Assembly (NCBI GenBank): GCA_012522035.1
Contig: JAAYLF010000337.1
Coordinates: 1-6,172 of the forward strand
Reading direction: 5' to 3'
Length of the DNA stretch: 6,172 nucleotides
DNA from: Clostridiaceae bacterium
GTDB lineage: Bacteria > Bacillota > Clostridia > UBA1212 > DUPL01
This document shows, in pieces, positions 1 to 6,172 of this stretch; position 1 is the first letter of the stretch, and each line of letters begins with the position of its first letter. The position numbers and the translations under genes were made by a program. The notes beneath the pieces are model-generated. The model saw nothing but the letters and a program-made list of their open reading frames with translations. It had not been told where the DNA came from and did no database searches.

Positions 1-51
1 TTTCATTATATCGGATCCGATGATTTGATTATTGAAAGAAGTCTTTTGTAA
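1..51 (+). CDS. Possible 3' end of an upstream gene (16 codons)
   Basis: Frame 1 is open from the first base to a TAA at 49-51 and reads FHYIGSDDLIIERSLL. The other two forward frames stop by about position 30. The piece is too short to identify. It faintly recalls the C-terminal tail of gene 2 in this window (an aromatic stretch followed by SDD), so it could be the tail of another member of the tandem family, but 16 codons cannot establish that. It may equally be noncoding. Confidence 0.25.
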   Translation, partial: FHYIGSDDLIIERSLL

Positions 52-75
52 AAATATCTTTTAAATGGTAGAATT

Positions 76-180
76 ATGCATATGTTAAAGGAATACATGC
101 TGGAAGAAACAATTGAGAAAAAGAGAAGTTTCAACAAAAAAATATTACTTGTTACTGTTATAGTTTTGATTCTGGCATAA
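76..180 (+). pseudogene. Short reading frame with a truncated membrane helix, possible paralogue remnant
   Basis: An ATG at 76 opens a 34-codon frame ending in TAA at 178-180. It reads as a charged segment (EETIEKKRSFNKK) followed by a hydrophobic run (ILLVTVIVLILA) that stops after 12 residues, too short for a normal membrane helix. Read through the TAA, the same frame continues AFLLFKRRPTVVVV, which would complete a helix of about 18 residues, add a basic flank and then a beta-like VVVV strand. That is the pattern seen at the helix-propeller junction of genes 1-4. No zinc ribbon precedes it. The ribosome site for ATG 76 is poor; ATG 97 has AAAGGA at 87-92, close upstream. It could be a remnant of a further paralogue, a small membrane protein, or chance; the resemblance is weak. 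Confidence 0.3.
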
Positions 181-237
181 GCTTTTCTTCTCTTTAAACG
201 AAGACCAACTGTTGTGGTTGTTTTAAAGCATGCATTG

Positions 238-266
238 TTGACTGTATATGTAATATATACTATTAT
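238..266 (+). promoter_or_regulatory. Sigma-A type promoter for the paralogue operon
   Basis: TTGACT at 238-243 and TATTAT at 261-266 are separated by exactly 17 bp, each one mismatch from the housekeeping consensus. The predicted start point is near 273, giving a leader of about 30 nt that carries the gene 1 ribosome site. No comparable promoter was seen in the 18-26 bp gaps between the downstream genes, so this one probably drives all four. Confidence 0.75.
244..260. repeat. Inverted repeat filling the promoter spacer, candidate operator
   Basis: GTATAT (244-249) and ATATAC (255-260) are perfect reverse complements separated by GTAAT. Together the arms and loop occupy precisely the 17 bp between the -35 and -10 boxes. 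A dyad there could be a repressor operator. The sequence is AT-only apart from its ends and middle, so a chance match is possible, and no regulator gene lies in the window. Confidence 0.35.
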
Positions 267-304
267 TTTCATATCAAAAAACATAAAGAGAGGCCAATTT
301 AATT

Positions 305-1897
305 ATGAAATGTGAATCATGTGGTTATGAACTGGATGGTGACTTTGAATTCTGCCAGAACTGCGGGCAGGAGCTTTCAAAGTGTGAGATGTGCAAGACA
401 TATATTCCAAAGGACAAAAAGCTCTGCACAAGATGTGGCAGTGAACTTAAAGAAAAGCTGAACAAGAGTAAACGGAATTTAAAAATTGCATCTGTTGCAA
501 CAGTAGTTTTGTACCTGATTGCAGTTATTGGATTTGCTGTCTTTTGGGGTTTTACCGCCCTTGTTGATTATCCCAATCTTGTTGTATACAACAAAGACGG
601 TCTTGTTCACATCGCAAATTTTGATCTCACAAGAGCAAGTAAAGAAGATGCTCTGATAAAACCTGTGAATACAAGAATCAGCCAGGATGGAAGCAAATTC
701 TTCTATATAAACGAGAATGTCAATTCTTTAATGTATGTGGAATTGCCCGCTTTGCGAAAGGGCGGAGTGGTGGATGACAGTGTCAAGGAATTCAAGATAA
801 GCAAAACAGGCGACTTGGTCTATTATGTGAAACTAAGCCCCCATGAAAGAAAACTGTATAAAAGTGATTTGACATCACCCGAACTCATCGCTGAAGGGGT
901 TGTGGATTTTAAAATATCTCCTGATGGAAGCAAACTGCTTTATACAACGGAAGATGTAGTATTTTACTACAAGGAAGACAATCTTGAGTTTTCCTCTGCC
1001 TATGATACAAACCACCCCCTATACTGCGACGTGGAGCTTGACTGCATCTGCTTTGTATTGGATGGAAAGCTTAATACATACAAGGACGGAGCAGTTGTGG
1101 AGGTATATGACGGGGTAAAGAAAATGGTAAGTTGTCTTCAGGATGGAAGACTGTATTTCCACAACAAGGCCAACTCCCTCTGCTATTATGACCTGAAGGA
1201 AGTAAAAGTGTTGAACCTCTATTACAGTTCACTGCTTTATGCAGGCACAAAAGAACCTGTTGTGATAGTGGACAGCGCCAACGATGCCACTGTTGTACAT
1301 GGGGACAGGACCATCACATTATCTATAAACAGCACTCCCGTTAAAGCCAGTGCAAGCGGTAAAAAGGTTTATGTTTTATCCTGGGACGGACATCTGTATT
1401 CTAGGGATTTGGAAGAAGGCAGATGGGAAGTATATGACACCAATGTTGATGATTTTGGTCTGAGTGCAAAAGGAGACATTCTAACCAGCAAAACGGTTCA
1501 ATACCAATATTTCGGATTGTACTTCAACCGAAAATTGATAAACGAATCGGTGGAAAAATCTTTGGTATTTTCCGATATGGAAGGTAACATCATATTCCAG
1601 ACAACTGGCGATGAAAAGGTTTTGTGTTTGATTATAGATGGAGAAACCCAAATAGTTACTATCAATTTTGAGAACTACTACTATTACGGACCGGAAAGGA
1701 TTTACTATTTGAAACGTACCCCGGGTTCTTCATATACGGACTTGTACATGTATGATGGAGTATATGAATATATCATGGATGACAAGGTGTATTCATTTGT
1801 TCCGGTAAGAGAGGAAACATACGGTTATTGCGAGGAAGAATCATATAGTCTTAACGGGTTTGAAATTTTTAGAGTGTTCGAATACGAGAAAAGGTAA
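305..1897 (+). CDS. Double zinc-ribbon, single-helix membrane protein with extracytoplasmic propeller-like domain (gene 1)
   Basis: 530 residues, apparently intact. Two zinc ribbons have ligands C3/C6/C17/C20 and C27/C30/C41/C44. A basic linker (residues 48-60) leads to one membrane helix at about 61-83, so the ribbons should be cytoplasmic and residues 90-530 outside. The outer part consists of degenerate beta-strand repeats with PD40/TolB-like signatures: ISQDG at 125, ISKTG at 165, ISPDG at 204, a weaker one near 276 (SCLQDG), and later ones near 350 (SASGKKVYVL) and 385 (LSAKGD). The 39-40 residue spacing of the first three fits a beta-propeller blade. The C-terminal 80 residues are very rich in tyrosine. 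The start is supported by AAAGAGAGG at 285-293, 11 nt upstream of ATG, and by the MKC beginning shared with gene 4. It is first in the operon. No enzymatic motif is recognised; a sensor, scaffold or binding role is inference. Its closest relative here is gene 4. Confidence 0.85.
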   Translation: MKCESCGYELDGDFEFCQNCGQELSKCEMCKTYIPKDKKLCTRCGSELKEKLNKSKRNLKIASVATVVLYLIAVIGFAVFWGFTALVDYPNLVVYNKDGLVHIANFDLTRASKEDALIKPVNTRISQDGSKFFYINENVNSLMYVELPALRKGGVVDDSVKEFKISKTGDLVYYVKLSPHERKLYKSDLTSPELIAEGVVDFKISPDGSKLLYTTEDVVFYYKEDNLEFSSAYDTNHPLYCDVELDCICFVLDGKLNTYKDGAVVEVYDGVKKMVSCLQDGRLYFHNKANSLCYYDLKEVKVLNLYYSSLLYAGTKEPVVIVDSANDATVVHGDRTITLSINSTPVKASASGKKVYVLSWDGHLYSRDLEEGRWEVYDTNVDDFGLSAKGDILTSKTVQYQYFGLYFNRKLINESVEKSLVFSDMEGNIIFQTTGDEKVLCLIIDGETQIVTINFENYYYYGPERIYYLKRTPGSSYTDLYMYDGVYEYIMDDKVYSFVPVREETYGYCEEESYSLNGFEIFRVFEYEKR

Positions 1898-1915
1898 AAG
1901 TTTGGGAGTAGGATT

Positions 1916-2134
1916 ATGTATTGCAGCAGGTTTGGAAAGGAACTGGACTTAAGCGTAAGCATTTGTCCAGGATGCGGCAGGGAGTATGCCGAGTGTGAAA
2001 AATGCGGCAAACTCCTTCAGGATGGAGAAGGGTTATGTGAAGAGTGCCTGCATAAGGAAAAAGAAAAAAGACAAAGGAAAAACTTGAATGACAGACTGAT
2101 CAAAAGAATCGCGGCATTAGCTGCCTCTGTTTAG
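1916..2134 (+). CDS. N-terminal fragment of gene 2: zinc ribbons and half a membrane helix
   Basis: The piece actually translated from the gene 2 start is 72 residues. It has C3, F6, C17, C20 for ribbon 1, which is one ligand short, and an intact C27/C30/C41/C44 for ribbon 2. A strongly basic linker follows (residues 47-64, many Lys/Arg), then RIAALAASV, only the first half of the helix. Such a product would probably be soluble or poorly anchored. Its ribbon 2 region (REYAECEKCG) is closest to that of gene 4 (KEYAECVQCG). Confidence 0.6.
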   Translation: MYCSRFGKELDLSVSICPGCGREYAECEKCGKLLQDGEGLCEECLHKEKEKRQRKNLNDRLIKRIAALAASV

Positions 2135-3475
2135 GTGCTGCTGGACTTTATACTTGCCTTGCAAATAGATGGACGAAAGAAAATGGGAGAGGGGATTTTT
2201 ATCTATGTAAAGAATGGTACTTACCACATATACAACTTCAAGAACATGTGGACTGTGGAAGAAGAAATGACAGACATAACAATTTCAAGAGACGAGAAAG
2301 TTCTTTTTTATCTTGCAAATGGAAAGGTTTTTAAATATTTGTATCTTTCCAAAGGCAAAACCCCAAAAGTCATAGATGAGAACGTTTCAAGTTATCACAT
2401 CAGTGAAAAGGGAGATACAGCGTACTACATGAAAGAAAACACTCTTTACAGGTGGAGTAAAGGCAAGATTGACAAGATTGCAGAAAACGTGGAAGGCTTT
2501 TCATGCAGCAGGGATGGAGAGAGGGTTAAATACACCCAAGACAATCAGGAATACATATATACAGACGGCAAACCTCTATATTTTTCAAACACTGTCTTTT
2601 ACAGAAACGATTTCAAAGAGATCTGGTATGTGAAAGACAACAGGCTCTATGTCTATGAAAAAGGCAAAAACGAGCTGGTTGTGGAGAATGTAAAGAGGAT
2701 CTTCAATATCCATGATGAGGGGGTATATTATCTTGACCAGGAAGACAGACTCTTATGGTATGATGGAAGAGTTCATACGGTGTTTGAGAAAGTTACAGAC
2801 TCCTATTTTATGTACCGTTTTGAAAGGGACAAACCTATTATTGTCTACGAAGACAACAGCCATGGCTTGCATGTGGCGGTAAAGGACAAAGTACACAAAA
2901 TGAAAGAACCATCCTCCTCAGACTATGCTATAAACAGTGCAGGTACTAAAATTATCTATCGTGCCATCAGTGAAGGAGGATTTGGCGACCTTGTTATGTA
3001 TGACGTAGAATCTGGCAAGAGTCATCTTGTCGACACAAAAGTTATCTTTTTTAACTTTATTCCCAATACCGACAAGTGCATATACTTTAAAACGGAAAAT
3101 AACACTATCACAACTTTTGTTGATGGTGTTGAGGTTGACAAACAAATAAGGATAGACAGCATTAAAGCCGATGCAAAAGGCAGCATAATCTATACAAAGA
3201 AATCTGACTCTGAAAGTGTTTTTCTTGATTTATACATCTTCAAAGAAGACAAGCCGATTTTGGTGGGAGAAACAATTGCGGATTACGTATACTTTAACGA
3301 CAAGGCCATTGTTTACAAAAACGGCAGCAAGGATTTGTACTTCTTTGATGGCAAAATCAAAAGCAAGATAGACGCAAACGTGGATGATTTGCTTACAGTC
3401 AGCCATGAGTATTACCCATCGGACGATTTCTTTGATCATGACACCTTGTATTCGCTTTTTAGATTATTCTTGTAG
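2135..3475 (+). CDS. C-terminal fragment of gene 2: propeller-like domain
   Basis: An open frame of 446 codons lies directly after the TAG, with GTG at 2135 as its first possible start and ATG 2183 as another. Neither has a strong ribosome site, so separate translation would need reinitiation or readthrough. It begins with the second half of the helix (LLDFILAL) and then carries the repeat domain: ITISRDEKVLFYL at about 48-60, YHISEKGDTAYY at 87-98, FSCSRDG at 122-128, AINSAGTKIIY at 265-275 and ADAKGSIIYT at 345-354. Without the ribbon and full helix, export of this domain would be doubtful. It is similar to gene 3 along its whole length, including the end (LYSLFRLFL against MYILFVR), so the terminal TAG is a genuine stop. 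Confidence 0.6.
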   Translation: MLLDFILALQIDGRKKMGEGIFIYVKNGTYHIYNFKNMWTVEEEMTDITISRDEKVLFYLANGKVFKYLYLSKGKTPKVIDENVSSYHISEKGDTAYYMKENTLYRWSKGKIDKIAENVEGFSCSRDGERVKYTQDNQEYIYTDGKPLYFSNTVFYRNDFKEIWYVKDNRLYVYEKGKNELVVENVKRIFNIHDEGVYYLDQEDRLLWYDGRVHTVFEKVTDSYFMYRFERDKPIIVYEDNSHGLHVAVKDKVHKMKEPSSSDYAINSAGTKIIYRAISEGGFGDLVMYDVESGKSHLVDTKVIFFNFIPNTDKCIYFKTENNTITTFVDGVEVDKQIRIDSIKADAKGSIIYTKKSDSESVFLDLYIFKEDKPILVGETIADYVYFNDKAIVYKNGSKDLYFFDGKIKSKIDANVDDLLTVSHEYYPSDDFFDHDTLYSLFRLFL

Positions 3476-3501
3476 AAAAATTATGGAATGGAGGGAGCAT
3501 A

Positions 3502-5028
3502 ATGACATGCAGACAGTGCGGTTCAGCCTTGGATGAGGATGTCAACATTTGTCCCAGCTGCGGAACACCTCATGAAGAACAAGTAGAAGCAAGTATAGAA
3601 AGAATAGGTATATTCACAAAATTGAAGAAAAGGCCCTTGCTTTTTGCCTTGCTGACTGTGGCTATGGTTGCAGTCATGGCTTTCTTTGCGTATAAATTCT
3701 TTTCAAGGGACAGACTAAAAAATGCCATCGTGTATAAAAAGGATGGCCATTTTTTTGCTGACAATCTCTCTGTTAAAATTGACCTGGGTGAAGAGGAGAT
3801 AAAAGAAGTGAAAATAAGCGGCAGTGGAAAACGACTCTTTTATATCTCAGGCAGAAACAGTACCCTTAAATACCTGGATTTAACCATGTCCGACAGGCCA
3901 AAAGTGGTTGACGACCATGTTTTCAGCTACAGCATAAGCAAAAACGGCAAAACAGTATACTATACAAAGGGAGGGGCATTAAGCAACACATTGTACAAAT
4001 GGCAGTCAGGCAGGAAAGAAGCCCTTTTCCAGGATGTGGACTTTATGCAAACGAGCAGTGATGGCAAAAGGCTTGCCTTCTTTTCAAAAGGCACCATGCA
4101 TGTCTATGACAGGGGGAAAATAGTGATAGAAGCTCAAGAACTTATATACTACAACGATATCAAGACGGTATATTATCTTAGTGACAGCAAAGTGTATATT
4201 TACAAATCCGGAAAGAAAAAGGCTGTCGTTGAGGATGTAAAGCACATAAAACATGTCTATGAGTCAGGAAAGATGTTCTTTGTTAATACCGACAACAAAC
4301 TCTGCTACTTTGACAAAAAAACATACATATTTGACACTGTGGAATATTATGAAGATGTGTATCTTCATGACAAAAAAGAAGTCTTGGTATTTGAAGACAG
4401 AAGCCACAACCGATACATAGCCAGGAAAGGAAGCGTATACAGGGAGGAACTTATAGACAACAAGGAAATATTGATAAACAGCTCGGGCACCAGGATATAT
4501 TATCTTGAATCAAATGGAGACCTTATGGTCTACGATATTGAAAAGAAGAAAAGCACGCGGTATGACCAAAATGTGGTCGTGTTTGATCTTCTTGTTGACA
4601 AGGATAAATGTGTGTATGTAAAGAATATCACATGGAACCATGGGGACTTGTATGTGGACAAGAAACTTGTCGACACGGGTGTGAATGTGGATATTGCACT
4701 GGTAGGAGCAGACAAGGATGGCAACATCATCTACACAAAGGACCATAATCCAAACCTTGCAATAAGCCGCAGGATGATTGATTTGTACATATATATCAAG
4801 GGTAAACCCATTCTTGTTGACAAAGGAATATTTACATACAATTATTTGGGGAATAAAACCTTTGCGTATTCCAAGGAAGGGAGCGTTTTCTACCATAACG
4901 GTAAAGAAAAAAGAGAAATGGAAACTTTCGTAGATTCCATGATTGTACCGAGGAAAGAATACCATGAGATGGGAGATTTCTATCAATATTTTTTTGCTGA
5001 CAATATGTACATATTGTTTGTTAGATAA
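3502..5028 (+). CDS. Single zinc-ribbon, single-helix membrane protein with propeller-like domain (gene 3)
   Basis: 508 residues, intact. Only one zinc ribbon is present (C3/C6/C17/C20); the second ribbon of its neighbours is replaced by a short acidic then basic linker (residues 22-44). One membrane helix spans about 45-66, so the ribbon is cytoplasmic and residues 70-508 extracytoplasmic. Repeat signatures: KISGSGKRLFYI near 103, SISKNGKTVYYT near 144, SSDGKRLAFF near 185, INSSGTRIYYL near 325 and ADKDGNIIYT near 403, a PD40/TolB-like propeller pattern. The start is well supported: GGAGG at 3490-3494 lies 7 nt before the ATG, and the CxxC is placed as in its paralogues. It begins 26 bp after gene 2 and ends 23 bp before gene 4, consistent with one operon. 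Its propeller pairs with gene 2 rather than with genes 1 and 4. Function unknown; a ligand-binding or scaffold role is inferred from architecture only. Confidence 0.85.
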   Translation: MTCRQCGSALDEDVNICPSCGTPHEEQVEASIERIGIFTKLKKRPLLFALLTVAMVAVMAFFAYKFFSRDRLKNAIVYKKDGHFFADNLSVKIDLGEEEIKEVKISGSGKRLFYISGRNSTLKYLDLTMSDRPKVVDDHVFSYSISKNGKTVYYTKGGALSNTLYKWQSGRKEALFQDVDFMQTSSDGKRLAFFSKGTMHVYDRGKIVIEAQELIYYNDIKTVYYLSDSKVYIYKSGKKKAVVEDVKHIKHVYESGKMFFVNTDNKLCYFDKKTYIFDTVEYYEDVYLHDKKEVLVFEDRSHNRYIARKGSVYREELIDNKEILINSSGTRIYYLESNGDLMVYDIEKKKSTRYDQNVVVFDLLVDKDKCVYVKNITWNHGDLYVDKKLVDTGVNVDIALVGADKDGNIIYTKDHNPNLAISRRMIDLYIYIKGKPILVDKGIFTYNYLGNKTFAYSKEGSVFYHNGKEKREMETFVDSMIVPRKEYHEMGDFYQYFFADNMYILFVR

Positions 5029-5032
5029 GAAT

Positions 5033-5041
5033 AAGGAGAGG
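5033..5041 (+). promoter_or_regulatory. Ribosome binding site deciding the gene 4 start
   Basis: AAGGAGAGG precedes two in-frame starts: TTG at 5046 (7 nt after GGAG) and ATG at 5052 (13 nt after GGAG, 10 nt after the final GG). The leader matches the one before gene 1 (AAAGAGAGG, 11 nt, ATG AAA TGT) almost base for base, so ATG 5052, giving MKC as in gene 1, is preferred. TTG would add only Met-Ile. Confidence 0.6.
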
Positions 5042-5051
5042 TTGATTGATA

Positions 5052-5918
5052 ATGAAATGTACGGCATGCGGCGTTGATATGGATGAACGGGTAAACATTT
5101 GCCCAAATTGCGGCAAAGAGTATGCAGAATGTGTGCAGTGCGGATCTTTTGTGGAATCGGGCATGAAGCTATGCAAAAAATACGAAAGTCTGGCTGTGGC
5201 AAAAAGCATAAAAAGTGAGTCAAAACTAAAACGTATTGCAGTTATATCTGTTGTTGTTTTTGTGCTGGCCGTAATTGCAATAGCCGTTTTTTTCAGGAAC
5301 ATGTCTGGTGATTACCCAAACCTTGTTTTATACAGAAAAGATGACGGGATATACATGACCAACTTTCGAAAAGGCAAAACCACCAAGCTGGATGCACAAA
5401 TATCTGCCCATGGTACAAGAATCAGTGAGGACGGCAAAAGATTCTTCTATATGGATGACAATGATCAATCCCTGCACTACATGGATTTGCCCTATGGCTT
5501 GCGATCGGGAGTGGTGGATGTAAGTGTCAGAAACTTCATGATAAACAGAACTGGAAGTGTCGTCTACTGCATAAAGGGAAACACCAGCAAAGGGTATCTA
5601 TACAAAAGCAACTTAAAAACTTCAAAACTTGTAGCTCAAGGTGTTCAGGATTTCAGAATATCTCCTGATGGCATAAAGATGATTTGCATTACCGACTCTC
5701 AGGTTATGTTGTACAAAAATGACAACCTGGAGTTTTCCGCCATGCTTTCTGCCAATTCTGCCAGACCGGTTCTTGCAGACCTCAACTTGGATCATGTGTA
5801 TTACATAAAGGATGAAAAGCTGTATATGTACAACAAGGGCAAGGTGGAAGAGATTTTTGATGGTGCAAAGGAGCTTGTAAGCTGTCTTGAGGACGGAAGA
5901 GGATATTTTTGGAAGTAA
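5052..5918 (+). CDS. Zinc-ribbon/propeller membrane protein, truncated by frameshift (gene 4, 5' part)
   Basis: 288 codons to TAA at 5916-5918. Ribbon 1 is complete (C3/C6/C17/C20). Ribbon 2 has C27/C30/C41 but Tyr at 44 (TAC at 5181-5183) where genes 1 and 2 have Cys, so its zinc site lacks a ligand. A basic linker leads to one helix at about 61-81, then YPNLVLYRKDDG and repeats ISEDG at 124, INRTG at 164, ISPDG at 203 and SCLEDGR at 277, in almost the same register as gene 1, to which it is roughly half identical by eye. The frame ends early after GRGYFWK; gene 1 continues for about 245 residues beyond this point, and the matching sequence is found in another frame just downstream. As it stands the product would be a membrane protein with about half a propeller, probably nonfunctional. 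Confidence 0.7.
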   Translation: MKCTACGVDMDERVNICPNCGKEYAECVQCGSFVESGMKLCKKYESLAVAKSIKSESKLKRIAVISVVVFVLAVIAIAVFFRNMSGDYPNLVLYRKDDGIYMTNFRKGKTTKLDAQISAHGTRISEDGKRFFYMDDNDQSLHYMDLPYGLRSGVVDVSVRNFMINRTGSVVYCIKGNTSKGYLYKSNLKTSKLVAQGVQDFRISPDGIKMICITDSQVMLYKNDNLEFSAMLSANSARPVLADLNLDHVYYIKDEKLYMYNKGKVEEIFDGAKELVSCLEDGRGYFWK

Positions 5919-6172
5919 AAGAGGTTAGCCTTGTGGCAGGTGAGATTCTTTATGTGGATCCAGTCATGCCGGTAGTGGTTTATGTTTCATCAGGAAGAAT
6001 TTCTTTTGTATACGAAGGTGTTGCAAATACCCGTGAAGAGACAAACGAAATGTATATAAAAGCCCTTTCCAATGTTTGTTTGACTTCCGCTGGTTCCTTG
6101 ATACTTTTTGATCAGGAGAATCAGAAGTGGGAGAAAATGGAAGATAATGTAAGTGATTTTGGAATTACAAAA
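5909..6172 (+). pseudogene. 3' part of gene 4 in a shifted frame, running off the window
   Basis: From about 5909 another frame stays open for 88 codons to the last base. It aligns with gene 1 from LKEVKVLNL onward: LEVKEVSL, then ILYVDPVMPVVVYV against LLYAGTKEPVVIV, and later WEKMEDNVSDFGITK against WEVYDTNVDDFGLSAKG. Compared with gene 1, 37 nt are missing at the junction (12 codons plus one base), removing one beta strand and shifting the frame. The break sits at a run of five T (5906-5910). One extra T would restore the frame, but the 12-codon gap would remain. A GTG at 5933 with AAAAGAGG 8 nt upstream could in principle restart translation. The 3' end lies outside the window. Confidence 0.65.

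Larger units (their letters stand above)
1916..3475 (+). pseudogene. Zinc-ribbon/propeller membrane protein interrupted by an in-frame TAG (gene 2, whole)
   Basis: The reading frame from ATG 1916 to TAG 3473-3475 is continuous except for one TAG at 2132-2134, codon 73. The restored product would be 519 residues, between the lengths of genes 1 (530) and 3 (508). The stop falls inside the membrane helix: gene 1 has TTG (Leu) and gene 4 TTT (Phe) at the aligned codon, so a single TTG to TAG change explains it. No frameshift is seen and the remaining 446 codons are open and still closely match gene 3. The break is therefore recent, a sequencing error, or tolerated. The first zinc ribbon has also lost a ligand, since codon 6 is TTT (Phe) instead of Cys. 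GGGAG at 1904-1908, 7 nt before the ATG, is a good ribosome site, and the gene follows gene 1 by 18 bp. Confidence 0.7.

Noticed and set aside
10..21. Perfect 12-bp palindrome ATCGGATCCGAT
   Set aside because: It has no loop, no T-tract and no second copy in the window, so there is no support for a terminator or operator.
32..60. Possible second promoter TTGAAA-17 bp-TATCTT
   Set aside because: The -10 match is poor and it would serve only the doubtful short frame at 76-180; too weak to annotate.
120..195. Inverted repeat AAAGAGAAG / CTTCTCTTT with a 58-nt loop
   Set aside because: Nine bases of purine-rich sequence with a long loop in AT-rich DNA are easily found by chance, and no T-run follows to make it a terminator.
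6..284. 92-codon minus-strand open frame across the leader region
   Set aside because: Low-complexity, AT-driven sequence with no family resemblance, and it runs antisense through the operon promoter.
2132..2134. TAG as pyrrolysine or another recoded amino acid
   Set aside because: There is no supporting structure or biosynthetic gene in the window. TAG also ends gene 2 at the natural family terminus, and a single TTG to TAG change is simpler.
4510..5223. 237-codon minus-strand open frame
   Set aside because: It lies antisense to the end of gene 3 and the start of gene 4, across their gap, with no recognisable domain. It is a by-product of codon use on the + strand, where the paralogue similarity proves coding.

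Overview
The window is AT-rich with purine-rich Shine-Dalgarno sites, a good sigma-A type promoter, and ATG starts with TAA/TAG stops. This fits a low-GC Gram-positive bacterium, most likely of the Clostridia; the organism is an inference from style, not from a marker gene. Everything clearly coding is on the + strand.

Layout. Positions 1-304 hold no convincing intact gene. They contain what may be the last 16 codons of an upstream gene, a short possibly decayed membrane-segment reading frame (76-180, with coding-like sequence past its stop), and a strong promoter (238-266) for the genes downstream. From 305 to the window end there are four tandem paralogues separated by only 18-26 bp, almost certainly one operon: gene 1 (305-1897, intact), gene 2 (1916-3475, split by an in-frame TAG), gene 3 (3502-5028, intact) and gene 4 (5052 to beyond the end, broken by a frameshift at about 5910).

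All four share one architecture: one or two N-terminal CxxC...CxxC zinc ribbons, a Lys/Arg-rich linker, a single transmembrane helix, then about 430-450 residues of degenerate, roughly 40-residue beta-strand repeats of the PD40/TolB-like beta-propeller type (pattern I-S-x-D-G-x-x-x-x-Y). The positive-inside rule puts the zinc ribbons in the cytoplasm and the propeller outside. This resembles, in layout only, other zinc-ribbon/one-helix/extracytoplasmic-domain proteins of Firmicutes such as TcaA and YvbJ. No catalytic residues were recognised, and the natural reading is a membrane-anchored sensor, scaffold or binding protein of unknown ligand.

The propellers pair as 1 with 4 and 2 with 3 (order A-B-B'-A'), whereas the zinc ribbons of 2 and 4 resemble each other most, so the cluster looks like a duplicating and recombining family. 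The two broken genes have each also lost one zinc-ligand cysteine (Cys6 to Phe in gene 2, Cys44 to Tyr in gene 4), while the two intact genes keep all of theirs. The most notable point is this mixture of preserved and decaying copies, with the breaks separating the cytoplasmic ribbon from part or all of the propeller.
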